NCBI GenBank assembly: GCA_965213905.1
Contig: OZ243922.1
Location: forward strand, 496,001-560,000
Length of the DNA stretch: 64,000 bases
From: SIRX01 sp965213905
Lineage (GTDB): Bacteria; Actinomycetota; Rubrobacteria; Rubrobacterales; Rubrobacteraceae
Direction of reading: 5' to 3'
The notes beneath the pieces are model-generated. The model saw only the letters and a list, made by a program, of their open reading frames with translations, ran no database searches and was not told the origin of the DNA. Positions 50,064 through 58,128 of this stretch are shown one piece after another (position 1 is the stretch's first letter; every line of letters begins with the position of its first letter). Made by a program: the position numbers and the translations under genes.

Positions 50064-50972
50064 TTATGCGTTGCCGGCGGCCTCCAGCCAGGGTTCTACC
50101 ACGTCGCGGTTGTCCTCGATCCAGGTTGTGGCGCCCGCGATCGCGTCGTCGTCCGCTTTGCGGATCTCGTTCTCCAGGGCGTTGAGCTGCTCCTCGTTCA
50201 AGGTAAACGCCTCCATGAACGCGTAGGCCACCGGGTCGTCGTCGGAGAGACCGTTGTTGACGATGGAAGAGATCGCGGCGGGATCGTTCAGGTTGCCCTG
50301 GGCATCTTTAGGATCTTCGAGGAAGTGGAAGTCGTACTCCTGGTTCATCCAGTGCGGCGACCAGGGCATGAACACGAACGGGCTCTCCTCGGGGAAACGC
50401 CGCTCCATCTCGGAGAGCATCCCGGCGGTGCTGGAGGCTTTCTGCTCTATGTTCAGGTTGTAGGCCGGTATTACTTCCTTGTTTACCTGCTCGACCATCG
50501 GGGTGCCCGGCTCGATGCCGATGATCACCTCGGCCGGAGAGTCGTTGAGGTCCGCAAGGCTCTCGACCTCCATGTAGTCTGGGACGGCCAGGCCGAACTT
50601 CGTCTCGCCGTCGAACCACGGGTCCAGGTGCTCGACCTGATCCTCGACGTTTGCGAGCAAGTCTTCGTGGTTCGGCATCCAAACGTCCTGGAAAGCCGCC
50701 AAATCGCCACCGCCGACGCCCTTGAACAAGAGGGGAACGTCGAGGGTCTTGATCTCTACGCTCTGGTAGCCGAGGTCCTCTTCGAAGAGCACCTTCGTCA
50801 GGTTGGAGACGGCGATGCTCTCCGTCCACCCAATATCCCCGAGGGTTATGCTCTTGCTGCTGTTGCCGCTAGAAGAACCACTTCCACAACCCGCCACACC
50901 GATCAACGAGGCTCCGGCGAGCGCGGCCCCGCTCATCTTCAGCATTTCTTTCCTACTGAACTTACCGTTCAT
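50064..50972 (-). CDS. opuAC: Glycine betaine ABC transporter substrate-binding lipoprotein
   Basis: A 302-residue lipoprotein receptor for glycine betaine or related quaternary amines. Signal peptide SGAALAGASLIGVAGC with the lipobox VAGC, then the OpuAC domain: ITLGDIGWTESIAVSNLTKV, FQDVWMPNHEDLL, PDYMEVESLADLN, GIEPGTPMVEQVN and FVFMPWSPHWMNQEYDFHFL (in pieces). The aromatic cage residues (W in GW-T, WMP, PWSPHW) are present. It is the last gene of opuAA-AB-AC. Osmoprotection. Confidence 0.93.
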   Translation of the reverse strand: MNGKFSRKEMLKMSGAALAGASLIGVAGCGSGSSSGNSSKSITLGDIGWTESIAVSNLTKVLFEEDLGYQSVEIKTLDVPLLFKGVGGGDLAAFQDVWMPNHEDLLANVEDQVEHLDPWFDGETKFGLAVPDYMEVESLADLNDSPAEVIIGIEPGTPMVEQVNKEVIPAYNLNIEQKASSTAGMLSEMERRFPEESPFVFMPWSPHWMNQEYDFHFLEDPKDAQGNLNDPAAISSIVNNGLSDDDPVAYAFMEAFTLNEEQLNALENEIRKADDDAIAGATTWIEDNRDVVEPWLEAAGNA

Positions 50973-51024
50973 CTCTTCTCCTTTTTCTTTTCTTTACATA
51001 CGGCTTTCGCGCCGGTTTAGTTCA

Positions 51025-51897
51025 CTAAGCAGCCTTCTTCTTACCGCCCGGTTCCCTTTCCGCGAGGCTTCGAGTAGTACGGTCCAGAATGATCGCGATT
51101 ACGACGATCCCGAGCCCACCGATCAGGGCTTGCCCCACATCGAGCGAGCTAAGTCCAACAACCACGGGTTGCCCGAGTCCTTCCGCACCGGAAAGCGCGG
51201 CGATAACCACCATAGACAGCGAGAGCATAATAACCTGGTTTACCCCGGCCATGATCGTCGGCAGCGAGAGCGGAAGCTCTACCTTGAAGAGCGTCTGCCA
51301 CGGCGTAGACCCGAAGGCCTGGGCAGCCTCGACGGTCTCACTGGGAACCTGCTGTATACCTAGCATGGTGAGCCGCACCGCGGGCGGCATGGCGAAGATG
51401 ACCGTGGCTATGAGCGCCGGTGGGTTCCCAATACCCAGAACAACGACGAAAGGCACCAGATACACGAACGGCGGCATCGTCTGCATAATGTCCAGGACGG
51501 GCCTGATGGATGACTGCAGGCTCGGGGATTTCGCGGCGGCTATGCCTAAAGGCACCCCTAATATTAGGCAGGCACCCGTCGCGGCCAGTATCAAGGCCAG
51601 GGTAAACATCGTCGCGTCCCACAAGTCCAGAGAGATCATGAGCAGCAGCCCGAGCGCGGTAAACAACGCTATCCGCCAACTAGCCATGAAGTAGGCGATT
51701 GCGGCTAGGACAACAATCGTTAGCAGTGCCGGAGGGGCTGTAAGAACGAACGCCAGCGCTCCTACGACAGTATCCAGGAATACTTGTAGAGGGCCGAAGA
51801 TAAAACCGAACGTGTCCGTCATCCAGTTGACGGCGCTCTCGACCCAGGCGTCGAGCGGAATGCGGGGAATAAACTCTGCCTGCAAAAGGGCCAGCAT
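51025..51897 (-). CDS. opuAB: Glycine betaine ABC transporter permease
   Basis: A 290-residue permease with six or more membrane helices. The binding-protein-dependent transport motif QAFGSTPWQTLFKVELPLSLPTIMAGVNQVIM (in pieces) is the EAA loop of OpuAB, with IRPVLDIMQTMPPFVYLVPF upstream. It moves betaine with the ATPase and receptor beside it. ATG start with GGGGAG upstream; the ATPase gene ends 3 bases before. Confidence 0.93.
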   Translation of the reverse strand: MLALLQAEFIPRIPLDAWVESAVNWMTDTFGFIFGPLQVFLDTVVGALAFVLTAPPALLTIVVLAAIAYFMASWRIALFTALGLLLMISLDLWDATMFTLALILAATGACLILGVPLGIAAAKSPSLQSSIRPVLDIMQTMPPFVYLVPFVVVLGIGNPPALIATVIFAMPPAVRLTMLGIQQVPSETVEAAQAFGSTPWQTLFKVELPLSLPTIMAGVNQVIMLSLSMVVIAALSGAEGLGQPVVVGLSSLDVGQALIGGLGIVVIAIILDRTTRSLAEREPGGKKKAA

Positions 51898-51900
51898 CTT

Positions 51901-53202
51901 CTAATCTCCCCTCTCGCCTAGACCAACCTGGCTAGTCTGCCGCTCCTCTACCCTCGACTCGTCGTCCACGTCGGAAGCATCAACGCTCGTGGTCAGGCCG
52001 GCTATGAGCGCGCCGCGGACGACGACACCTTCGAGCCGGTTGTTTTCGTTTACCACGGCTACCGGCAACTCCCGCTCTACAAAGAGCGGCAGTACTTCCC
52101 GAAGGGGCGTTCCGCGCTCGGCTTTCGGCGCCGTCTGGTCTACTGCATCGTCTAGTTTCTGCTCTTCACGCTCCGCGAGCTTGGCGACCTCTTCGGCCTC
52201 GCAGATGCCTATAAGGCGTCGCTCGTCGTCCACCACCATGATCTCCGAGAGCCCGGCCTGCTTCATCCGGCGCAGGACCACCCGCGGTCCCTCGCCATCG
52301 TAGGCAACCTCTTTAGGTTCGACCATGACGGTATCCACGTAGCGGACTTTGGCGTAGTCTACGTCCTCGACAAAGCGCTCGACGTACTCGTCGGCGGGGC
52401 TGGTGAGGATCTCTTCGGGGGTGCCGATCTGAACTATTTCTCCGTCCTTCATGATCGCCACCCGGTGGCCGAGCATGAGCGCCTCGTCCAGGTCGTGGGT
52501 AATAAAGAGGACGGTGCGTTTGATCTCCCCCTGAATATCCAGAAAGAGGTTTTGCATGTCGCGCCGGATGAGGGGGTCGAGCGCGGAGAAGGGCTCGTCC
52601 ATGAGCAGTATTTCTTGCTTGGTGGCGAGCGCCCGGGCGAGACCCACCCGCTGCTGCATACCGCCGGAGAGCTCGGTTATCCGCTTCTCGCCCTGGCCGT
52701 GGAGGCCGACCATCTCCAGCGCCTCCTGGCTGGACTGCCGGCGCTCCTTATCGCCGACGCCCTGAATCTCCAGGCCGAACCCGATGTTGTCGAGGACCGT
52801 CCGGTTCGGCAAAAGCCCGAAGTGCTGAAAGACCATCCCCATCTTCTGACGCCGGAGCTTACGGATCTGCTTCTTATCCAACTCGGAGATCAAATCCTCG
52901 TCCACGTGAATCCGGCCCTCCGTAGGTTCAATGAGCCGGTTTATCAGCCGCAGCAGGGTGGATTTACCACTCCCCGACAACCCGATGACCACGAAGATCT
53001 CCCCCTGATAAACTTCAAAGTCGGCGTCGTAGACACCTATAGTAGAGCCGGTCTCGCTCTCGACTTCGGCCTTACTCCTACCCCCGCGCCGCATCTCCAG
53101 GGCCTGCTTGCTCCGACGCCCGAAAACTTTCGAGAGATCCTCGACCTGGATTACCGTTTCCTGATCCCTAACACTGCTGCCGTTACTGCCGTTGGCTTGC
53201 GT
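51901..53202 (-). CDS. opuAA: Glycine betaine ABC transporter ATP-binding protein with CBS domains
   Basis: An ABC ATPase of 433 residues fused to two C-terminal CBS domains that sense ionic strength. Walker A VVIGLSGSGKST, Q-loop MGMVFQHFGLLP, signature ITELSGGMQQRVGLARALA, Walker B ILLMDEPFSALD and switch FITHDLDEAL are all present. The conserved N-terminus (VIQVEDLSKVFG, QALEMRRGGRSKAEV) lies upstream of the first in-frame ATG at 53094. In that stretch there is no ATG, GTG or TTG, and ACG at 53202 has AGGAG 6 bases upstream, so I use it. First gene of the operon. Confidence 0.9.
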   Translation of the reverse strand, partial: TQANGSNGSSVRDQETVIQVEDLSKVFGRRSKQALEMRRGGRSKAEVESETGSTIGVYDADFEVYQGEIFVVIGLSGSGKSTLLRLINRLIEPTEGRIHVDEDLISELDKKQIRKLRRQKMGMVFQHFGLLPNRTVLDNIGFGLEIQGVGDKERRQSSQEALEMVGLHGQGEKRITELSGGMQQRVGLARALATKQEILLMDEPFSALDPLIRRDMQNLFLDIQGEIKRTVLFITHDLDEALMLGHRVAIMKDGEIVQIGTPEEILTSPADEYVERFVEDVDYAKVRYVDTVMVEPKEVAYDGEGPRVVLRRMKQAGLSEIMVVDDERRLIGICEAEEVAKLAEREEQKLDDAVDQTAPKAERGTPLREVLPLFVERELPVAVVNENNRLEGVVVRGALIAGLTTSVDASDVDDESRVEERQTSQVGLGERGD

Positions 53203-53312
53203 GACGCTCTCCTTTGGTAGCTAGCTATGCTCCGGACCGCAAACCTTCCGCGACCCACCCGCCGAAAGTACAAAAATGCTTACAACCTCTCCTGCACCCG
53301 GCTGTAAAGAAA

Positions 53313-53367
53313 ATAATACGCGCTCGGGACGGCCAGTTCAACAAACTTGGCATTAATAATGCGAGTT
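53313..53367 (-). promoter_or_regulatory. opuA promoter with upstream palindrome
   Basis: Minus strand: TTGAAC (53341-53336), 17-base spacer, TATTAT (53318-53313). Directly upstream of the -35 lies GCATTA-A-TAATGC (53350-53362), a perfect palindrome with AAACT/AGTTT arms, a likely operator for an osmotic regulator. Confidence 0.6.
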
Positions 53368-53446
53368 TCATATAACAAAACTGTTTCACAACACCTCCGG
53401 CGGTGGTTGGTACGTCCCGACTCTTGCGCTAAACTACGGGCGCGCC

Positions 53447-53519
53447 GCGCCTGTAGCTCAGGGGATAGAGCATCGGTTTCCTAAACCGGGTGTCGGAGGT
53501 TCGAATCCTTCCAGGCGCA
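53447..53519 (+). tRNA. tRNA-Arg (CCT)
   Basis: A 73-base cloverleaf. The acceptor stem GCGCCTG pairs perfectly with CAGGCGC; the anticodon loop is TTCCTAA with anticodon CCT (reads AGG); the T arm carries GGTTCGAATCC. The discriminator is A and CCA is not encoded. A T-run (CTTTTT) follows. Confidence 0.95.
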
Positions 53520-53541
53520 CTTTTTGGGTTACCGGGCCGGG

Positions 53542-54303
53542 CTACCGGAGCCGGAGGTGTTCGACTTCGCCTTCGAACAGTTCGATCTCGTTTCTTCCGG
53601 TATCTAGTATGAGCGCGCCTTCGGGGTTCAGGTCCAGGGCGATGCCCTCCAGGGTTTCACCGGGTTTGTGTACCCGGACCCGTTCCCCGAGGGTGCAATT
53701 TAGGCCGCGCCAATCGGACAAAATACTTTCGAATTCTTCTATACGCCGGAGTTCGTAGTTCAGGTGAGAAAGTAGGGTTTCCAGGAGCCCGGTCAGGTTT
53801 ACGTCCCGGCCCGTCACGGAGCGGATCGAGGTTACCCTGTCCGCGGGGACGTCGAGGTCTCGGGGGTCCAGGTTGGCATTTAGCCCGATGCCTAAGGTTA
53901 CGAACCCCGGGGCGCCGGCGGCCAGGATGCCGCAGATCTTTCGCCCTTCCACCAGCAGGTCGTTGGGCCACTTGATGCGGGCCGCGGCCCCGATACCGTT
54001 GAGGGCTTTGGCTACCCCGACGGCGGCGGCCTGGGTGGTGCGGGGAGCGTGTTCGGGTTTCAGGCTCGGACGCAACACGAGCGACATCCAGATGCCCCCG
54101 GGCGGCGAGCCCCAGCTACGGCCGCGACGACCCCGGCCGCCGGTCTGGACCCTGGAGATCACGAGCGTTCCGTGTGGAGCCCCCGAGGTTGCCAACTCGC
54201 GGGCGCGTTCCTGGGTCGAGGTTATCTCCCCGTGAAATTCGAGGCGCCTTAGCAGCGGGCTGTCGAGGCGACCTATGGTTGACCGCGAAAAAGTCTCGTC
54301 CAC
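53542..54303 (-). CDS. birA: Biotin--[acetyl-CoA-carboxylase] ligase
   Basis: Attaches biotin to carboxyl carrier protein. 253 residues; the ligase domain shows GEITSTQERARELA, the biotinyl-AMP loop GGRGRRGRSWGSPPGGIWMS, and KWPNDLLVEGRKICGIL with the catalytic Lys. There is no N-terminal helix-turn-helix, so it is a pure ligase and not a repressor as in E. coli. GTG start, GGAGAG upstream. Divergent from the DedA gene. Confidence 0.93.
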   Translation of the reverse strand: MDETFSRSTIGRLDSPLLRRLEFHGEITSTQERARELATSGAPHGTLVISRVQTGGRGRRGRSWGSPPGGIWMSLVLRPSLKPEHAPRTTQAAAVGVAKALNGIGAAARIKWPNDLLVEGRKICGILAAGAPGFVTLGIGLNANLDPRDLDVPADRVTSIRSVTGRDVNLTGLLETLLSHLNYELRRIEEFESILSDWRGLNCTLGERVRVHKPGETLEGIALDLNPEGALILDTGRNEIELFEGEVEHLRLR

Positions 54304-54392
54304 CCGTGCTCTCCGGTCGTTCGTTTGGCAAGGGTCGCATATTACTGCAGCCCCGGGATGGAAAGTTCCGGTTCATGGTATAAAGCGTTTCT

Positions 54393-55061
54393 GTGGAAAC
54401 GCTCGCCGCCCTCGCCCAGATCATTCCGGACTCACCCCAGGCGCTCCTGGAGTTTATAACGAGCTTGTTTTTGGATCACGGTTATTTGGTGGCGTTTATC
54501 GGGGCGGCGGTGGACAACTTCGGGATGCCGGCTTCGGGGGACGTGGTGGTTTTCGCCGGCGGGTGGCTCGCTAACACGGACCGGGCCGTTCTGGCTTTAA
54601 TCATGCTGTTCGGTGGTTTGGGCGCGTTCGTCTCGGACAACGCGATGTACTGGATCGGGCGCATCGGCGGGCGCCCTCTCGTCGAGCGGCTCTTCCGCTC
54701 CAGAATAATAGCCCGCCTGATAGACGCCAAGCACATCAATCGGGTGGAACACTACTTCGATACCCACGGCGGCAAAACGGTCTTTGCCGGGCGCTTCGGC
54801 CCGGGTTTGAGGAGCACGACCCCGCTATTTGCCGGCATGAGCCGCATGAAGTACTACAGGTTTCTCCCCTACAACCTCTCCGGGGTGGCCGTTTGGGCCG
54901 TAGCGTACTCTACGGTGGGCTACTTCTTTGGGCAATACTGGGATCAGCTACTCGAAGCGGCCCGCTCCTTCGGCTTCGGGGTCGTGATCCTGATAGCCCT
55001 GATCCTCGTTACCTACATCTACTACCGCCGCCGCAGGAACCGTCTGCACCACAAAGAGTAA
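54393..55061 (+). CDS. DedA family membrane protein
   Basis: A 222-residue DedA/SNARE-associated protein, implicated in undecaprenyl-phosphate or lipid scrambling. Helices flank the conserved AAVDNFGMPASGDVVVFAGGW and the characteristic HYFDTHGGKTVFAGRFGPGLRSTTPLFAG with the G-[F/R]-P-G-[I/L]-R-[S/T] signature. The GTG at 54393 lies 8 bases after TATAAA, so it may be leaderless. Confidence 0.9.
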   Translation: METLAALAQIIPDSPQALLEFITSLFLDHGYLVAFIGAAVDNFGMPASGDVVVFAGGWLANTDRAVLALIMLFGGLGAFVSDNAMYWIGRIGGRPLVERLFRSRIIARLIDAKHINRVEHYFDTHGGKTVFAGRFGPGLRSTTPLFAGMSRMKYYRFLPYNLSGVAVWAVAYSTVGYFFGQYWDQLLEAARSFGFGVVILIALILVTYIYYRRRRNRLHHKE

Positions 55062-55212
55062 GTCCGGCGCCTTAGAGGACGTTGGTAAATTTCCCTCGGA
55101 CGAGTCGCGGAGCTTTCGGGCTTGAGGACCACTTGGAAGAATACGGGAACCCCCGATGTGTGGCGGGTGTATAGTTTCGTAAAAGACGTTTCTTGTCGAG
55201 GAGAGAACTTTC

Positions 55213-55782
55213 ATGCGACGCCTGAGCTTTCTATTGACGGTGACCACCGCGGTCTTTCTCTGTGCGACCGCCATCGCCCCGGACCAGGCCTACGCCTGTT
55301 CTTGCGCCGTGGAAGCTGGGGTCACAAAACAAGAACGTTCCGAGAAAGCCCTCGCCCAGGCGACCGCCGTGTTCGCCGGCGAGGTGACCGGCATCGAAGG
55401 TCCCCCGCCATCATCCGTGGTCAGTAGCGCGGACCCCGTCACGGTCACTTTCGACGTTTCAAAGGCGTGGAAGGGTGCCGGGAGTGGGACACGAGAGATC
55501 ACCACCCCGATGTCGGGCGCGAGCTGCGGGTACGAGTTTCAAAGCGGTGAGGAGTACCTGGTCTACGCCCCCAAAAACATGGAGGTCTGGCTCTGCGGCG
55601 AGACCAAGCCGCTCTCGGACGCCAAAGCGGATCTGAAAGTTCTGGGAACCGCCAACACACTCCCCGACACCTCGGGTATCGCGGCCCCATACACCGTAGC
55701 GGGGATCGCCGGCGCCGTCCTAGCTTTGACGACGTTGGGCGTCGTTTTCGTCTTTTCGAGAAGATTTTCGCGCCGCCCCTAA
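55213..55782 (+). CDS. Secreted TIMP/NTR-like protein with C-terminal anchor
   Basis: A 189-residue exported protein. Signal peptide (about 1-28) is followed at once by CSCA, the C-x-C start of TIMP/netrin (NTR) modules, then FAGEVTGIE, TFDVSKAWKG and SCGYEFQSGEEYLVYA, all typical of bacterial TIMP-like domains. The C-terminus reads LPDTSG, a 25-residue helix, then RRFSRRP: a cell-wall sorting-type tail, with LPDTSG in place of LPxTG. It could be a sortase substrate (a sortase is at 2880). GAGGAG precedes the ATG. Metalloprotease inhibition is inferred from the fold only. Confidence 0.8.
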   Translation: MRRLSFLLTVTTAVFLCATAIAPDQAYACSCAVEAGVTKQERSEKALAQATAVFAGEVTGIEGPPPSSVVSSADPVTVTFDVSKAWKGAGSGTREITTPMSGASCGYEFQSGEEYLVYAPKNMEVWLCGETKPLSDAKADLKVLGTANTLPDTSGIAAPYTVAGIAGAVLALTTLGVVFVFSRRFSRRP

Positions 55783-55831
55783 GTTTCGCAACGGAACGTT
55801 TGGAACCTACTTTCAGTGGCGGTTGTAATAG

Positions 55832-56416
55832 TTGCAGAAAGCGGTTCGAAAAGGGGGCGTCGTTTCGGAACAGGCCAAACTCGTCGGGCAGGCCAAGAAA
55901 GGCGACGTCGGCGCCTATGAGAAGCTGGTGCGCGGGCATCAGACGGTCGCGTTCCGCACGGCGTACTTGATCTCCTACGACGCCTCCGAAGCCGAGGATG
56001 CGACGCAAGAGGCGTTCGTCAAAGCATATCGCTCGTTGAAAAAGTTTCGGGACGGCGCGGCTTTTCGTCCCTGGCTGCTCACGATAGTCGCCAACGAGGC
56101 GAAGAACCGGCGAAAAGCCGCCGGGAGGCGGGCCGGGCTAAACCTCCGCTCGGCCAACGAGGCCCCGCAAGATTTAACGTCTCCCTCACCGGAGGCGACG
56201 GTCTTGGCTACCGAAGAACGAACCGAACTGCTGAGGGCCGTGGAGGGTTTACGTGAAGAAGAGCGGCTCGTGGTCTCTTGCAGGTACTTCCTGGAGTTAT
56301 CCGAAAAAGAGACGGCCGCGGTCCTGGATTGTCCCAAGGGAACGGTCAAATCCCGCCTCTCGCGGGCGGTCGGGCGGCTGCGGGAGACGATGGCAAAGGA
56401 GAAAGATGGCGGATAA
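55832..56416 (+). CDS. ECF-type RNA polymerase sigma factor
   Basis: A 194-residue group 4 sigma-70. Region 2: AYEKLVRGHQTVAFRTAYLI, EAEDATQEAFVKAYRSLKKF, then AFRPWLLTIVANEAKNRRK; region 4: LREEERLVVSCRYFLELSEK, TAAVLDCPKGTVKSRLSRAVGRLRE with the helix-turn-helix. It directs transcription of a small stress regulon. Start is TTG 55832; a ribosome site is not obvious, so the true start could be a little later. The next gene overlaps by 11 bases and begins with a cytoplasmic domain, as expected for a cognate anti-sigma factor. Confidence 0.88.
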   Translation: MQKAVRKGGVVSEQAKLVGQAKKGDVGAYEKLVRGHQTVAFRTAYLISYDASEAEDATQEAFVKAYRSLKKFRDGAAFRPWLLTIVANEAKNRRKAAGRRAGLNLRSANEAPQDLTSPSPEATVLATEERTELLRAVEGLREEERLVVSCRYFLELSEKETAAVLDCPKGTVKSRLSRAVGRLRETMAKEKDGG

Positions 56417-57524
56417 GGAACGCACGTCCGCGAGGGATCTCGACCGGGAACTAAGGGGGCTCGGGAGCCGGATCGAATACCCCCCAACTCCGGATCAAGC
56501 GCGGCAAATACGCCGGCGGATAGAGCAGAACGGCGAGGGGGCGGAACGGCGGAATGCCGTCTGGCCGCCCACGCTTTCCCCGAAGTGGATCTCGGCCGCG
56601 GCGGTGCTCCTGCTACTGCTGGTCGCACCGCTTTTGTCTTCCGGAGTCCGGGATGGTCTCTCAGGTTTGTTCACGCCGGGATGGGGCGCGGGCGGCGCGG
56701 CGCAATCCAGCGGCTCCGAAGTGGCGTCTGAGCAGGCGTCTGAGCAGGGTGCAGGTGATGCCGCGCAGGGTTCCGCGGCGGAATCCCAGGGTGCGGCAGG
56801 GTCATCTGCGGGCGGCGGGGCTGAAGACGGAAGTTTCGACCGCAAGGTCATCAAGACCGCGAGGTTGGGAGTTCGGTCGGAGAACGTCCGGGAGAGCGCG
56901 GAGGAGGCGCAGCGGATCGTCGCGCAATTGGGGGGCAACGTGTCGAACTCGCGGGTGGATCGGGGCGGCACGGTTTACGCGGACCTCACGCTCACGGTTC
57001 CCGCCGGGGAGTTCGAGGTGGCGTTGGAGGAGCTGCGCGGGTTGGGCCGGAGGGTGACGACCGACGCGGTTAGGGGCCGGGACGTGACCGAGGAGTTCGT
57101 GGACCTGGAATCCCGGGAAAGAAACCTGCTGGCCGCGGAAGAGAGCCTTCTAGAACTCTACGGCGAGTCGGAGGACGTGGAAGACACGCTCTCCATCCAG
57201 CGCGAGCTTACGAACGTGCGCGGGGAGATCGAACGCGTCCAGGGGAGGATACAATACCTCGAACAACGCTCCGACACCTCCCGTATAAACCTCTCCATAG
57301 AGCCGGTGGAAGAAGCCACGGTCTTTCCGGGATGGTCGCCGGCCTCCACGGTAGGCCAGGCCTGGGATGCGTCGCTCGGCGTTCTACAGGTTATCGCGAC
57401 GGCGCTTCTATCGGTGGCGGTTTTCTCCTGGTGGCTCGTGCCGGTGATCCTGCTGGGCTTGGTGTGGTGGAGGACTCACGCCAGGAGGTCAGGGGACGAG
57501 GCCTCAGAACCTCCCAACTCCTGA
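56406..57524 (+). CDS. DUF4349 membrane protein, possible anti-sigma factor
   Basis: About 372 residues. A 55-residue cytoplasmic start (REYP-type, helical) precedes a helix (about 58-76, WISAAAVLLLLLVAPLLS), a Ser/Gln/Ala/Gly low-complexity stretch, then a DUF4349 domain (about 145-310: IKTARLGVRSENVRESAEEA, GTVYADLTLTVPAGEFEVAL, LESRERNLLAAEESLLELY, IERVQGRIQYLEQR with a coiled coil) and a second helix. The 11-base overlap with the ECF gene and N-terminal layout suggest a membrane anti-sigma factor. ATG 56406; a longer frame from 56253 lies inside the sigma gene. Function inferred. Confidence 0.7.
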   Translation: MADKERTSARDLDRELRGLGSRIEYPPTPDQARQIRRRIEQNGEGAERRNAVWPPTLSPKWISAAAVLLLLLVAPLLSSGVRDGLSGLFTPGWGAGGAAQSSGSEVASEQASEQGAGDAAQGSAAESQGAAGSSAGGGAEDGSFDRKVIKTARLGVRSENVRESAEEAQRIVAQLGGNVSNSRVDRGGTVYADLTLTVPAGEFEVALEELRGLGRRVTTDAVRGRDVTEEFVDLESRERNLLAAEESLLELYGESEDVEDTLSIQRELTNVRGEIERVQGRIQYLEQRSDTSRINLSIEPVEEATVFPGWSPASTVGQAWDASLGVLQVIATALLSVAVFSWWLVPVILLGLVWWRTHARRSGDEASEPPNS

Positions 57525-57525
57525 C

Positions 57526-58098
57526 CTACAAAGATATGAGCCCGTGGCGCGCGCCCTGGCCCACAGCCTGGACGCGGCTTGAGACGCCGAGCTTCGCGTA
57601 CAGCGAGGAAATGTGGAATTTTACGGTGTGCTCGCTGATGTGCAGTTCACCGGCGATGAGCTTGTTCGAAAACCCCCGGCCCAGCAGCCCTAGAACCTCG
57701 CCCTCCCGCGGCGTAAGAGCCTCGACGAAGTCATCCAACATCGGGGCCGGCTGCAGCACCCGGTCCGCCAGTTCCTCGGGGAAGACGACCATCCCTTCGC
57801 CTACCGCGTAGACCGCGGCGACCAGCTCTTCCGGCGGCGCGCCCGGGTCTATGACACCCCAGCCCCGGGGCTGTAGACCCCGCAGGGCATTTACGGGCCC
57901 GTCGTCCTCCGCCAGCACGAGCAAAGACTGCAGGCCGTCTCCGGAAAGAACCTCGGCCGCATCCTCCATCAGGGCCTCACCGGAGACCAAGATCACCCCG
58001 GCCTCCGGAGCCTCGACGACTTCGATACCGGCCTCCTCCAGCACGGCTTGCAGCCCGGCACGGTCCAGCGGCGTCGGGGCCAAAACGAAGACCTTCAC
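57526..58098 (-). CDS. LuxR/NarL-type regulator with degenerate receiver
   Basis: A 190-residue regulator. The C-terminal LuxR helix-turn-helix is complete: LTPREGEVLGLLGRGFSNKLIAGELHISEHTVKFHISSLYAKLG (in pieces). The N-terminal 115 residues fold like a receiver, but where the phospho-accepting Asp should stand (after the third strand) it has VILVSGEALME, with no Asp at the acceptor position, and the acidic pocket is missing. It is thus a pseudo-receiver, probably not controlled by phosphorylation. Only 30 bases downstream of the HtrA-like gene, so the pair is cotranscribed. Confidence 0.82.
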   Translation of the reverse strand: MKVFVLAPTPLDRAGLQAVLEEAGIEVVEAPEAGVILVSGEALMEDAAEVLSGDGLQSLLVLAEDDGPVNALRGLQPRGWGVIDPGAPPEELVAAVYAVGEGMVVFPEELADRVLQPAPMLDDFVEALTPREGEVLGLLGRGFSNKLIAGELHISEHTVKFHISSLYAKLGVSSRVQAVGQGARHGLISL

Positions 58099-58128
58099 GT
58101 GGCGGTCTCGTAAACTTCTACCAACGAG

